This document shows, piece after piece, positions 11,603 through 22,018 of a DNA stretch of 64,000 bases. Location of the stretch: contig CM061233.1 of assembly GCA_030844895.1 (NCBI GenBank), positions 64,319,190 through 64,383,189 on the forward strand, in the 5' to 3' direction. A program made the position numbers and the translations under genes. Each line of letters starts with the position of its first letter. Positions within the stretch are counted from its first letter, which is position 1. This DNA comes from Ambrosia x helenae. Its lineage: Eukaryota; Streptophyta; Magnoliopsida; Asterales; Asteraceae. The notes beneath the pieces are model-generated. The model made no database searches. It was given only the letters and a program-made list of their open reading frames with translations, and had not been told where the DNA came from.

Positions 11603-11610
11603 TATTTATA
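11603..11610 (-). promoter_or_regulatory. Internal TATA box for S1 ORF3
   Basis: TATAAATA on the minus strand is followed by a pyrimidine-rich, ATG-poor stretch and the predicted donor about 135 bp downstream. TTCGNCC-type motifs cluster just upstream (about 11611-11850). The same arrangement is conserved in the other two copies. Confidence 0.6.
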
Positions 11611-11860
11611 AGGTGCCACCTTCGACCGTTTCTGATGGACGAATGTGGGTAAGTATCACATTCGCCCCAACTTAATGGCACGAGAGTGAAAAAGTTCCAC
11701 CTTCGCCCCTAATAAAAGACCCGAAGGTGAAAATGAATACCCGGAAGTGAAAATTTTACCCGGAAGTGAAAAGAACCACCTTCGCCCAAATCTAGAACGG
11801 TCGAAAGAGATAGTTTTTCCACATTCGACCCAATTAAGGGGCGAATGTGAAATGGAAAAA
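11611..11860. promoter_or_regulatory. CpG-motif array upstream of the internal TATA
   Basis: Multiple CCTTCGCCC, CATTCGNCC and related CCCGAAGGTGA or CCCGGAAGTGA variants occur in both orientations. It mirrors the array in the LTR. Confidence 0.55.
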
Positions 11861-13314
11861 CTGAAAATTTCGCCAAATCACGAATTCGAATCCCGTTCAA
11901 CATTTTTCAATCCGTTAAGCTTCCAAAACTCAAATTTTCACATTTTGAATGTTACAAAGACCAGATGGTGTTATCAAATCTCAGAAATTGACCATCAAGC
12001 ATCCCCGGATATCAAAAATAAAGTAGAAATGCAAAATCTTTTGGATTTTCTGAAATTTATATAAAAACACACCTAAAATCTTTTTGGATTTTGTAACTTT
12101 TTGACAATAAAAGTAAAATGCAACAAAATAAAATGCATTAAAGTAAATGAAAGCAGTAAACATTTTGTGATTTCGGTAAGAGGATCATATCAGTTTTCTG
12201 AGAAATCTGAACACAGCGTTGATCTAGTTCAATATTATCATTAGAAAACAATATGTGACACGGCAATTGCTGATATTGTTGTCCACATAAGCTCACATGC
12301 AGACAATTACGCAATGCTTTAAAATGATACGAATTAGATGTATTAGACTAACACATTGTGGTTCCCACACACACGACATACTCCCGTATCAAGAAGTAAT
12401 CTGCACAAAGACTCATTGTAAAGCGTGATTATGCTTTCGTCGTCTGTAATTGTACAAGATATAATGCATAGAGGTATACAGGTCAGCAAATTAATGCAGC
12501 AAAGTAACATATGCACCATACCAGGTTGAGGACTGATATTAATCATGATTTGCATCAATGATCAATATGTTATTATAGATAATCTTTGATCATCATATAA
12601 CATGGAAAGTTCCCCAATTCGGTAACTTTAGGTTTTGGCATAAAGCTCTTTTATAAAGACATCCTATCTGATCTAGGTCCGTAATGACTTACAGCAGAAG
12701 ATCAGATAGGCTATCCCCAGACAACTAATAACATAACGACCCTAAACCTCCGAGTTTTGTACAAACACCCTATCAAACGAAATTACGGTACTAAGACCAT
12801 ATGCCCATGAGGTGTTCATCCACAAACGCATAGTTTGTTATGTTTGTATCACTAATGCACGCAATAAAAAATCTACGAAGCCTATCAGCATATCACACGT
12901 AATCAACATACGTCTCATTAAACTATGCAATTCTTTAGCCTGTGTCAGATCCCCACTGATGTACTATCATTTCCTCTTTTTATCCAGGAAATCATTTTGG
13001 GTTTTTCTAATTTTTAGGTATTTTGAAAATTTTTCAATGTTTTTGGTTTTTCTGATAAAATGACTCCCCCTAAAATAAAGAACATATTTTTGGGTTTTTT
13101 AATTTTTCTGAAAACAAAAACAAAACAAAATTTGAAAGAAACAATCCACTTGAAAGCATCAACTTCTTTGAGGATTAAGCAACCCCCTCGAAAGCATCAA
13201 CTTCTTTGAGGATTATGATAGTAAAGAGAAATTCCCAATTAGCAAAGAGAAAGTCCCTATTAGCAAAAATTTAAAACTAAAACTAAAAACGAAAAATGAT
13301 AAACGAGGAGCCGA
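11861..13314 (-). other. S1 pol-ORF3 spacer
   Basis: This is about 1.45 kb of non-coding DNA. It includes paired short direct repeats near 13141-13270 and a purine-tract-like TTTTAGGGGGAG (minus strand, about 13063-13076). A 71-aa ORF (12343-12558, minus) is present in all copies, but I see no evidence that it is coding. Confidence 0.6.
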
Positions 13315-16300
13315 TTAGTCCTGTTTTTCCTTTATATTGTTTACTTTCAAAAGATATTCAAAGCGGGATCTGTCAAAAGCTTTTGTAAACAAATCTGCAC
13401 ATTGGTAGTCAGTATGGATTTTGACCATGTCAATCAATTCCTTAGCATAACAGTCACGGATAAAATGATATTTAATCCGGATATGTTTAGCTTTAGAATG
13501 ATTTTCAGTATTTTTAGTTAAAGCAATTGCGGCTTCGTTGTCACAGTGAATAGGGGTTTTAAGAAACTGCAAACCGTAATCGACCATCTGTTGTTGGATC
13601 CAGAGTACTTGTGAACAGCAACTCGAGGCTGAAATGTACTCGGCTTCACATGTAGACAGTGCGACGGAAGTCTGTTTCTTGCATTGCCAGGTAATTAACC
13701 TGCTCCCTAAAAACTGGCAACCGGCTGTTGTTGATTTGCTGTCTTTGTCACAGCCGCCCCAATCTGCATCACTAAAAGCAATAAAATCAAAATCATCGTC
13801 ATTAGGGTACCAAAGTCCTTTTGATGGACAACCCTTCAGATATCGAAGGATACGCTTGACCGCCGTCAGATGACTTTGTTTCGGCTTCGATTGATATCGC
13901 GCACAGAGACACGTTGCATACATAATATCTGGTCGAGACGCTGTCAAATACATCAGAGATCCGATGATTGCTCTGTATGTAAATGGGTCTGTCAGCTCCC
14001 CCTTAGCGTCGACTCCAATCCCGTGATTGGGTTGTATCGGGGTATCCATCGGCTTAGAGTCCTCCATCTGGAATCGGCTCAAGATGTCGGCAACATATTT
14101 CGTCTGGTGAATGAAGATCCCGTCGGGTCTTTGATCCACCTGTAATCCGAGGAAAAACTGCATTTCTCCCATAGCGCTCATTTCGAACTTCTCCTGCATA
14201 ACAGTTTCAAATTCCCTGCACAAGAGTTCGTTAGTTGAACCAAATATAATATCATCAACGTAAATCTGTACTAGAAGCAAGTCATCTCCCGTCTTCTTCG
14301 TAAAGAGGGTACAATCGACGAGGCCGCGCTTGAATCCTTTGGAGATGAGGTATGTGCTTAGCTCCTCGTACCACTGTCTTGGAGCCTGGTGCAAACCATA
14401 TAAAGCTTTGTTCAGCACGTAGACCTTGTCCCGGTGGATTGGGTCCTCAAAGCCCGGTGGTTGCCCGACATAAACCTCCTCCTTGACTTTACCATACAGA
14501 AATGCGCTCTTGACGTCCATTTGATAGACTTTGAATTTCTTATACGAAGCAAACGCAAGGAACATCCGAATAGCTTCCATTCGTGCTACTGGTGCATAGA
14601 TTTCGTTGTAGTCAATTCCTTCAATCTGATGGAAACCCTGCACAACCAATCTGGCTTTGTTCCTTACAATAACTCCACGGTCATCTTTCTTGCACTTAAA
14701 CACCCACTTAGTGCCAATTTTCTTTCGTCCCTGCGGCAAATCTGTGAGCGTCCAGACTCCTAATTTCTGGAATTGCAATAACTCCTCCTGCATCGCCTCA
14801 ACCCAGGCATCTTCTTGCAAAGCATCTTTGTATGTCCTTGGCTCTACTTGGGACACGTAACATGCAAACGACCAATCATTTTGGTCACCAGATTTCTGAA
14901 TTTTGGCATACAATGCTAAAGCACCAAAACTCTCTGGCGTATTAACGCTTTTAAGCTGCCCTCTGGTCATCACTCCACTACCAGGATCTCCGATCACTTG
15001 CTCCAGCGGGTGAATACGATGAATCCGAGATTCCGGATTAACAGGTACAATCACTCCCGTCTGAGCAGTCAAATTCTCTGTAGCATCCTGATCATTACCC
15101 GTGTTAGATGATGAAGCAACATCTGGATTTGGAATTGGGTTCACAGTTTGCTCTTCTAAGTCCTCTGCATTTTCAAGAACAGCTTCTTCAAATTGTTCAT
15201 CTTCAGATTCTGAAGTATCTAATGAAGTTGAAGCTTCTTGAAATAATTCTTCTTCTTGTGTAGGAACACTGGTATCACTAGAAGCTGGTGGGGGGTTTAC
15301 GGTAATTGGACGCATCAACGGTGAAGTTGCCGCGTTTTCACATTCGTAAAGTAGTCTGATCACAGCTTCTTCAACCAGGCTATCTAGATTGAATGACTCA
15401 AAGAAATCTTTGTAATCAAACATCCAATCAGGGCCCGTGCCTTGCAAATTTTGTGTGTATCGTTGAACTTCCACGTTTGCCCAATCCTCCACTTGACGAG
15501 TTCGTTTGTTGAAAACCCGTTTGAGCGGGGTTGCATATCCAACAAAATATCCCTCCTCAGCTTTAGGACTAAACTTCTCGCTTGGATTCAACATCGTACA
15601 TGGCGCCCCAAATGGTTCTAGATACTCTAAATTGGGCTTTCGTCGGTGTAACAGCTCATAAGATGTTTTTCCAAACTTCTTCACTGTTATAACTCGATTT
15701 AATGTGTAGTTTGCTGCATAAATCGCCTCGTTCCAGAACATTACTGGAAGATTTGAGTCAGCGAGCATTGTTCTTGCAGCCTCAATCAGAGTCCTATTCT
15801 TTCTCTCAGCAACACCGTTCTGTTGCGGGGTATACGGAGCTGAATATTCATGATGTATCCCTTTGCTTTCACAAAGTTCATCCATCTTTGCATTTTTAAA
15901 CTCCGTCCCGTTGTCACTCCTGATCCTTTTGATCTTCAAGTTGTAGATATTCTCCAGCCGAGTGAACAGAACTTGTAAGTTGGTAAAGGTGTCGCTTTTG
16001 TTCTTCAAACACATCACCCATGAGAATCGTGAATAGTCATCTGTGACGACTAAACAATAAAGCTCCCCAAGATGACTTTTGCGCTTGACTGGTCCAAAAA
16101 GGTCCATGTGCAATCGCTCAAGCGGCATCTCAACAGAGTTAACCTTCTTCACTTTATGAGATTGTCTGTGTTGTTTTCCTTTCATGCAGCTCACACACTT
16201 GTCGTTTAGATGGAAATGTTTCACGTTAACTCCATCGACAAGTCCATTTCTCACTAACTGATTCATCTTTCTCAAATGAATGTGCCCCATCCTGCGGTGC

Positions 16301-16767
16301 CACATTATTGATTCTTTTTCGGTCGCCTTGGAAAGAAAGCATGTTATCTGTCCCTGTGGTGTCATTGCCTTAGACATATCAAGAATGTAAAGATTGTTGA
16401 CTCGAGGTGCCATCAACATAACCCACTCCTTTGGAATCTTGAAGCCCGGTTTGAGTATGTAGCAGGATTTGTCATCAAAATGCACAGAAAATTGTTTGTC
16501 GCATATTTGACTGACGCTCAACAGATTATAGTCTATCTGTTTGACATAAGATATCCGCTCGAAAGTCACAATCCCGTTACTCACGCTTCCTTCCATCGTG
16601 ATATAACCTCCTTTATTGCCCGCGAACGCAACATATCCACCATTGATATTCTTCACATCAAACAACAACGCCAAATCCCCCGTCATGTGGCCTGAAGCTC
16701 CACTATCAACAATCCAGAGACTGCTAATAGGGCCAACTGAAGCTCCCTGCACACAAAAAGTAGACAA
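13315..16767 (-). CDS. pol: S1 Pol: protease, integrase, reverse transcriptase, RNase H
   Basis: The open frame has 1150 codons after the gag stop. Residues from the first codon: protease DSGAS at 21-25; integrase zinc finger H157, H162, C191, C194; DDE core D222, D285, E321 (35 residues between the last two); RT with QMDVKSAFLYG near 750 and YVDD at 836-839; RNase H D1000, E1041/E1043, D1076. All catalytic residues are visible. There is no ATG near the start. The first codons (TTG TCT ...) lie inside a predicted intron, and the spliced reading enters at GASVGP (16746). Pol copies RNA to DNA and integrates it. It is highly similar to the Pols at 41207 and 56015. Confidence 0.95.
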   Translation of the reverse strand: MSTFCVQGASVGPISSLWIVDSGASGHMTGDLALLFDVKNINGGYVAFAGNKGGYITMEGSVSNGIVTFERISYVKQIDYNLLSVSQICDKQFSVHFDDKSCYILKPGFKIPKEWVMLMAPRVNNLYILDMSKAMTPQGQITCFLSKATEKESIMWHRRMGHIHLRKMNQLVRNGLVDGVNVKHFHLNDKCVSCMKGKQHRQSHKVKKVNSVEMPLERLHMDLFGPVKRKSHLGELYCLVVTDDYSRFSWVMCLKNKSDTFTNLQVLFTRLENIYNLKIKRIRSDNGTEFKNAKMDELCESKGIHHEYSAPYTPQQNGVAERKNRTLIEAARTMLADSNLPVMFWNEAIYAANYTLNRVITVKKFGKTSYELLHRRKPNLEYLEPFGAPCTMLNPSEKFSPKAEEGYFVGYATPLKRVFNKRTRQVEDWANVEVQRYTQNLQGTGPDWMFDYKDFFESFNLDSLVEEAVIRLLYECENAATSPLMRPITVNPPPASSDTSVPTQEEELFQEASTSLDTSESEDEQFEEAVLENAEDLEEQTVNPIPNPDVASSSNTGNDQDATENLTAQTGVIVPVNPESRIHRIHPLEQVIGDPGSGVMTRGQLKSVNTPESFGALALYAKIQKSGDQNDWSFACYVSQVEPRTYKDALQEDAWVEAMQEELLQFQKLGVWTLTDLPQGRKKIGTKWVFKCKKDDRGVIVRNKARLVVQGFHQIEGIDYNEIYAPVARMEAIRMFLAFASYKKFKVYQMDVKSAFLYGKVKEEVYVGQPPGFEDPIHRDKVYVLNKALYGLHQAPRQWYEELSTYLISKGFKRGLVDCTLFTKKTGDDLLLVQIYVDDIIFGSTNELLCREFETVMQEKFEMSAMGEMQFFLGLQVDQRPDGIFIHQTKYVADILSRFQMEDSKPMDTPIQPNHGIGVDAKGELTDPFTYRAIIGSLMYLTASRPDIMYATCLCARYQSKPKQSHLTAVKRILRYLKGCPSKGLWYPNDDDFDFIAFSDADWGGCDKDSKSTTAGCQFLGSRLITWQCKKQTSVALSTCEAEYISASSCCSQVLWIQQQMVDYGLQFLKTPIHCDNEAAIALTKNTENHSKAKHIRIKYHFIRDCYAKELIDMVKIHTDYQCADLFTKAFDRSRFEYLLKVNNIKEKQD

Positions 16768-16914
16768 TTAGTTCTTTCGGGGGACCCAAGCCTGAGTCTT
16801 GGGCCTTTGAACTTTGGCTTTCAAAGAATCATTCTCAATGACTTTTTCAACAACTTTCTGTTTTGAATCAACCGTTTTCTGATTTTTCAAAACAGATTCA
16901 TTCTTATCACTCAC
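16747..16914 (-). other. Predicted 168-nt gag-pol intron (S1)
   Basis: Donor AAAG|GTGAGT (minus strand, intron starts 16914) and acceptor CTTTTTGTGTGCAG|GG (intron ends 16747) enclose the gag stop codon. CTAAT, a good branch-site match, lies 21 nt before the intron end and contains the stop TAA. Length is a multiple of three and both ends fall on codon boundaries, so splicing joins Gag (...STSK) to Pol (GASV...) in frame. Confidence 0.7.
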
Positions 16915-19900
16915 CTTTGATGTAGAGGCTCCTGGAGAACCATTAGGTGTCCAAGATTGTTCAGACCTTTTGAGAATACGAATTTGAGATTTTGGTTTCT
17001 CAATAGGTTTCTGAACATTGTTACTGAAAGTAACTTTCTTAGCAACCTTATCTGAATGAACAGACTTAGGTCCAACATTTGACCTGACAATTGGTTTTTG
17101 TGGAACCTTTTGTCTATCAGCTGTTGTGTTCACCACTGGTTTTCTCCAAGATTGTTCCATTGCCATCCGATTCCTCCGATCATAATGAAATGGACGGTTG
17201 TTCCTCATTTGAAAATTGTTTTGATTTTGAAAATGTTGTTGTTGAGGAACAGTCCGTCTATGCGGTGGAATATAATGATCAATCGGCTTTTTGATGGAAT
17301 TCTTAACCTCAACTTCATGTCTCTTGTGCCTTACATATGGACACTGAGCAAGTAAATGCCCGCGTTCTCCACATTTAAAGCACTTTCTATATTCCTCAAA
17401 CACATAATGAGCATTCGGTGAAGCAAATGTTTTTACAGGAAATTGATCATTATATTGTTGATTTCTTAAACTCTCAGGAAGTGGTCCTTTCGAGTAAGAA
17501 GGTTCATGAAAACCATTTGCTTTATCATCAGGTCGAATAAACTCAGTGACATGTATTTTTGGCTCTTGAGGAGTTTCTGAAAACAGTTTCTTTAAGATTT
17601 CTGGTGGAATTTCATTGGTTCTTTCATGTTTTGGAAACCAAATTGTGCTTTCTTGCCAGATTTTATCAAGTTTAGAATAGTTAACGTTTTTAATCGGAAA
17701 CTCCTCATCAGCAATGATTTTATCGGATCCTTCCATCCGATAAAATACCTTTACAGGTTTGTCACTGGTTTCATTCAGCTCATTCTTTTCAATCACATTC
17801 TTAACAACATTCTTAACATCATTCTTAACATCATTCTTTTTCTTAACATCAAGCTTTTTAGACTTCTTGTCATGAATAGCTTTTGCCATCGGATGAATAT
17901 GATCAGATGGTGATACTGGTTCGGTAGTAATGATGTGATTTTCTTTTGGAATCTCACACTCATTATCAGATTTATCACTACCAGTATCATCATTATCATC
18001 ATTATCCGAATCTGAACTATCACTCTCAGCATAAACACCCTCATTGTTCAAGCCCAAAATCGGTCTCACATCTTCAGGATATGGTTCACCAATACTCGAG
18101 GTATTAGATTCCACATCTGATGATGAGTCTGATTTCACCGAACTCTCCGGTATAACTTGATGATAGTTATGGTTCTCAAAAAGAACCGGAGATGGTACAG
18201 ACTTATAATTGGTGGTGTTATCATCAATTATATGATCCACGACATAAGCAACATTCTTATAGCTTTCTAACTTCTTGTTAACCTTTTCAGCAAAGCATTT
18301 AATGGCAGCCATTTCTAACTTGGTGTTTTCAATTTCATTGATGTAGTTATTTATGGCCAATTGTTTTAATGACAAAGTTGTTTTCAAGTCAGAAATGTCC
18401 TTTTTATAGCCATCTAATACTTTGTTAAAAGCATTTAACTCTTTGCGAGTAGATTGACAGTTTTGAATAGCACTATCACGTGAAATTCGGAGTTGTTTAT
18501 TCTCCTCTGTCAACCTATCACAAGTCCCACAGTATTTATCACTCATGACATCAGTGCTAGATTCAGAACTTACAGGTTTTGGCGGTTCGGTCATGGCCAT
18601 CAAAGCAAAATGAGCTTCCTTTCCAGTGAAAAACTTTGAGTAGTCGATCTTGGTGAAAGCATCATCAGCTATGCACGACTTCCTCGTCATCAAGAAATCA
18701 GCTTCTGCCAGCAACTGGTCAATATCATCATCCAAAGAATCAACACTTCCCTCTGTGTCTGATTCGCTCTCAGAGTCTGAATAGACTGATTTACACTCCT
18801 CGGGAACATCAGAGACTGAATCAATTACCATCCCAGAACTCTTCTCCTCAGCCTTAACCTCAACAGGTTCACTCTCCACTTCCATCTCAGTCTCAGAATC
18901 ATCACTCTCACTCTCCTCAGTTTCTTTCTTCTCATCAACTACCACCGACTCTTCCAAATCAACCTGATAGGCAACACAAGCCACATTCCCACCAGTAGTT
19001 ATTTCTTCAACCCCTATTTGCATACCCGACCAGTCAAACCTCTCATCCTGCTGAGTTACTAAAGCTTGGTTTTGACCCGCATTCTGTTGAGTCTCAGTAG
19101 GTGTAGTGATCGGTACAACTGTTCGGTTTGGGTGATTAGGAGATTGGTTTTGTATCTGGTTTTGAGTGTTTGGTTGTCTGTTTTGGTTGTTAAAGTTTCG
19201 GTTTTGGTAGTTGTTGTTGGTTTGGTAAGAAACTTGGTTTTGTTGACGGTTCTGATAGTTAGCATTGAAAGGATTTCGGTTACCTTGTTTAGGTGGCTGG
19301 GTGCATTCTCGTTTGAAGTGTCCTTTCTCTCCACAATTGAAACATGTGACCTTCTCCTTATTGAAACCATAGGTCGTGTTGGGAGAAGTTGCCAAGTCAG
19401 TCCTTCCAGTTTTCTCTATGAACTCTGTTGCTCTCCTCATTATACTCGCAAAAGCCCATTGAATGTCTATGAGTTCCATCTCTTCTTTATCGATCTGTGC
19501 GTAGTCCTCGTTGGTCAAATTGTTGTTCCCAATCTGACTAGCAACCAAGCCATTGTAGGAAGAAACCATAGCAGAGACTAATGCAATGTGTTGCTGAGCA
19601 ACCTCCACAGTCACGTTTCCTAAGTTGGATGTATCCAAAACTACCGGTTGTTTATGTTGAGTAATTTGGTTTGATGGTTGTTGTGATTGGTTAGCGGTGT
19701 AAAAACTAGCTTGTTGCATTGGAGAGACTGGTGAAATGTAGGAAGTATATTGTGGTGGTGTATATGATGGTTGTTGTGTGTAGGAATTGTATTGTGGTGG
19801 TGTGTAGTTGGTGGTTGGTTTTGATGAATCCATGACATTGGAAATGCATGCAACATGTGGTGCAACACTTCCAGAGCTCGAGTTTCCAGCTGAAACTGAG

Positions 19901-20835
19901 GTACCTCCAAAATACAGACTCGGATTCTGAGGAATCTGCGACCTTCTAGCTTTCCTCCTATCCTCCAGCTCTTTGTTCTCCAACTTCTCAATAAATTCTG
20001 AAATGGTCCAGAATTGATAAGCATCCTTCTCTCTAAGTACCTCCACATGCTGATCCCACTGTGGTGGCAAAGCATCTGCAAACTTATCAACCTGCTTGGT
20101 CATGGGAATCTGTACACCATAGCTAGACAATTCAGACAATAAATGCATATATCTTGGTGTTAGTTCTTTCAAAGTTTCATTATTAATAAACGAAAAATTA
20201 TCAAACTCCTTAACCAACTCCTCCATTCTCAAACTCCTGGTCTTTTCATTTCCATCATGCTTCCTCTTCAGCTTATCCCAAAGCTGCTTCGACGTTGTAC
20301 ATGTCCCGAACTGATGCAACAGGTCACTTGTGATCGCCTGTGTCAGTTGAGAGAACGCCTTCTTCTCCACCACGTATTTCTTCTTTTCATCCTCTGCCAA
20401 GCTCTCAAGAGGAATCAACTCACCGGTATTCTCCAGAATCGGTGCTGTATATCCTTTGACGATCATGCTCCACGCCTCAGCTCCTTCAACTCCCATGCCC
20501 TCCAGATGGATCTTGAACATGGTGTGCCACTGGTTGTACTCTTGCATATCCATGAGCTTAGGTGGCCGAGTTCCACTACCTGTAGACAGATCCTTAATCA
20601 AGGTAGAGATAGCGTTAGTGGTTTGAGTATTTACCGCCGCTGCAGCTACTCCCCAATAATCTGATTGTAAAGCTGGATGTGCTACATTCTGAGGCATCGT
20701 GCTCGTTGTCGTCATGTAGTTCAGTGGTTGTGAGGACTGCGTGTTCGTCTTTTGAGCTGCAACAGTCCATGGGTCCATTGTCTGCTGTTGTGGTTGTGTT
20801 GGTGCTGAACCCTGAGTAGTCTGATAACGCCACAT
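16768..20835 (-). CDS. gag: S1 Gag, long Sirevirus type with two zinc knuckles
   Basis: This 1355-aa protein starts at ATG (20833-20835; MWRYQTTQ). The open frame extends 15 codons further upstream without an ATG. The N-terminal third carries the Copia Gag domain (YNQWHTMFKIHLEG, QLWDKLKRKH). CCHC knuckle 1 is CFNCGEKGHFKREC near residue 500. An acidic Ser/Glu/Asp region and a long coiled coil (TEENKQLRISRDS onward, about residues 770-860) follow. Knuckle 2 is CFKCGERGHLLAQC near 1150. A basic Gln/Arg-rich tail ends WVPRKN. The length and two knuckles exceed usual Copia Gags (about 300-600 aa). The last ~48 residues are encoded in the predicted intron, so they exist only in the unspliced product. 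Confidence 0.93.
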   Translation of the reverse strand: MWRYQTTQGSAPTQPQQQTMDPWTVAAQKTNTQSSQPLNYMTTTSTMPQNVAHPALQSDYWGVAAAAVNTQTTNAISTLIKDLSTGSGTRPPKLMDMQEYNQWHTMFKIHLEGMGVEGAEAWSMIVKGYTAPILENTGELIPLESLAEDEKKKYVVEKKAFSQLTQAITSDLLHQFGTCTTSKQLWDKLKRKHDGNEKTRSLRMEELVKEFDNFSFINNETLKELTPRYMHLLSELSSYGVQIPMTKQVDKFADALPPQWDQHVEVLREKDAYQFWTISEFIEKLENKELEDRRKARRSQIPQNPSLYFGGTSVSAGNSSSGSVAPHVACISNVMDSSKPTTNYTPPQYNSYTQQPSYTPPQYTSYISPVSPMQQASFYTANQSQQPSNQITQHKQPVVLDTSNLGNVTVEVAQQHIALVSAMVSSYNGLVASQIGNNNLTNEDYAQIDKEEMELIDIQWAFASIMRRATEFIEKTGRTDLATSPNTTYGFNKEKVTCFNCGEKGHFKRECTQPPKQGNRNPFNANYQNRQQNQVSYQTNNNYQNRNFNNQNRQPNTQNQIQNQSPNHPNRTVVPITTPTETQQNAGQNQALVTQQDERFDWSGMQIGVEEITTGGNVACVAYQVDLEESVVVDEKKETEESESDDSETEMEVESEPVEVKAEEKSSGMVIDSVSDVPEECKSVYSDSESESDTEGSVDSLDDDIDQLLAEADFLMTRKSCIADDAFTKIDYSKFFTGKEAHFALMAMTEPPKPVSSESSTDVMSDKYCGTCDRLTEENKQLRISRDSAIQNCQSTRKELNAFNKVLDGYKKDISDLKTTLSLKQLAINNYINEIENTKLEMAAIKCFAEKVNKKLESYKNVAYVVDHIIDDNTTNYKSVPSPVLFENHNYHQVIPESSVKSDSSSDVESNTSSIGEPYPEDVRPILGLNNEGVYAESDSSDSDNDDNDDTGSDKSDNECEIPKENHIITTEPVSPSDHIHPMAKAIHDKKSKKLDVKKKNDVKNDVKNVVKNVIEKNELNETSDKPVKVFYRMEGSDKIIADEEFPIKNVNYSKLDKIWQESTIWFPKHERTNEIPPEILKKLFSETPQEPKIHVTEFIRPDDKANGFHEPSYSKGPLPESLRNQQYNDQFPVKTFASPNAHYVFEEYRKCFKCGERGHLLAQCPYVRHKRHEVEVKNSIKKPIDHYIPPHRRTVPQQQHFQNQNNFQMRNNRPFHYDRRNRMAMEQSWRKPVVNTTADRQKVPQKPIVRSNVGPKSVHSDKVAKKVTFSNNVQKPIEKPKSQIRILKRSEQSWTPNGSPGASTSKVSDKNESVLKNQKTVDSKQKVVEKVIENDSLKAKVQRPKTQAWVPRKN

Positions 20836-20844
20836 GATCAAAAT

Positions 20845-21361
20845 CTGAAAATCACAACACTTAGAAAAATTTTTCAGCAAAAATTTTAGATTCGCCCGAA
20901 AATACTACTTTCGTCCAAAACTTTTCTAGATTCGTCCAAAAAGTTACACTCTCGTCCCTTTTCTCTCAGATTCGTCCAAACAGTGATACCCGAAGGTGAG
21001 TCAGACCAGAATGTAAATCACACAAACACAAAATCCACTTTCGCCCGAAGAAAAACGGTCGAATGTAGAAATTATCACCCGAATGTGAAAAATATCAACC
21101 AACTTTTCAGGTTCGTCCACTCAAACTCTCAGGTTCGCCCACTTTTCAGTCACGTTCGCCCACAAACTCAGTCCAGGTTCCAGGTTCGCCCCATATCAGC
21201 AGATTTCACTTTTGAAAAACGGTTATTGTTTGAAAAACGGTTATTTTGATCTGAGATTTTCAAAAGTTCATGGAATTCAATGATCTCAATCAGGTTATGT
21301 TTCGGATTTGATTTGGAACAACTTTAAGTCTTGGAAAACTTGAATTTGACCACAAAATCAC
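20845..21361 (-). other. S1 leader with candidate 5'UTR intron
   Basis: AAAG|GTGATT (about 21362/21361) and GTTGTGATTTTCAG| (20845), ten bases before the Gag ATG, could be a donor-acceptor pair. The donor is weaker than the gag-pol one. The segment contains a motif array (20885-21195). Confidence 0.35.
20885..21195. promoter_or_regulatory. CpG-motif array in the S1 gag leader
   Basis: More than ten TTCG(C/T)CC or GGNCGAA-type motifs in both orientations, with variants GATTCGTCC, GGTTCGCCC and TTTCGCCC. Confidence 0.55.
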
Positions 21362-21481
21362 CTTTAAATCGATCAAAAACTATGTTTTATGAAAGTTTTT
21401 GTAAAAACAGATGATAATTGATCTAAAACATGTCCAAATCAACTCTGATCTTATCGAATTTGTTGTTGTATGATCCTCTAT

Positions 21482-21493
21482 GCTCTGATACCA
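21482..21493 (-). other. S1 primer binding site (tRNA-iMet)
   Basis: The minus strand reads TGGTATCAGAGC, three bases inside the 5' LTR. This is an exact match to the common plant initiator-Met primer site. Confidence 0.92.
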
Positions 21494-21496
21494 CTT

Positions 21497-22013
21497 TGTG
21501 AGCGTCGGATTTTATCTAAAACAGGATATTATGATCATACAAGTCACAAATCTAGGTGCGGAATCCCTAGATCTGAACAAATTGATAAGATGCTAATCAC
21601 GACACAATCAAGATCATTTTCAACTTCATTTTCATAGATTAACTTTCAATTAATAAGCAATTACAACGTTTATGTTAATCTAGAATCACAAAGACACTTT
21701 CACAAAAACACTACTGAACCTGCACAGAACCTGGACACAAATGATAACTCTCTTACATAATCAAAAACTCAAAACCTATATATAGTGTCTGCACATTCGC
21801 CCCTTTCTATAGGTCGAATGTAAGCAAAATCCACATTCGCCCACTTGCAGTGGTCGAATGTGGTCTTCTGTCCATGCCAAAACTTCATTCGTCCATTCAG
21901 GTTCTACCTTCGCCCGTTCATCTTCACTTTCGCCCATATCCATCTACATTCGGCTACCCACTAACATGTGTTAATAATATCATATCCAATCCTTAGTCGC
22001 AAATGCATCAACA
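21497..22013 (-). repeat. S1 5' LTR
   Basis: This 517-bp LTR is almost identical to 6688-7203; one A-run length difference was seen. It includes the same motif array and TATA-like box and is followed by target duplication CTATA at 22014-22018. Confidence 0.95.
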
Positions 22014-22018
22014 CTATA

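Larger units (their letters stand above)
6688..22013 (-). mobile_element. S1: full-length 15.3-kb Sirevirus-type Ty1/copia element
   Basis: The ends are TGTGAGCG...GCATCAACA with a 5-bp target duplication CTATA at 6683-6687 and 22014-22018. LTRs of 516 and 517 bp are almost identical, with a one-base A-run difference visible, so insertion is recent. Minus-strand order is LTR, primer site, motif-rich leader, Gag (two zinc knuckles), Pol, long spacer with internal promoter, ORF3, purine tract, LTR. The RT and RNase H blocks are typical of the SIRE/Maximus (Sirevirus) lineage. Very long Gag, an extra 3' ORF and repeated purine tracts also fit. Gag and Pol are open; ORF3 has two frameshifts. Confidence 0.95.

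Noticed and set aside
16768..16770. Gag stop as simple translational readthrough
   Set aside because: Not excluded, but the stop is TAA rather than the leakier TAG, and a perfect in-frame GT-AG intron around it is a better fit.
19059..20090. Long alternative-frame ORFs overlapping gag (also 52710-53789)
   Set aside because: They reflect the low-complexity Gln/Asn/Pro coding of Gag in other frames; no start context or conserved domain.
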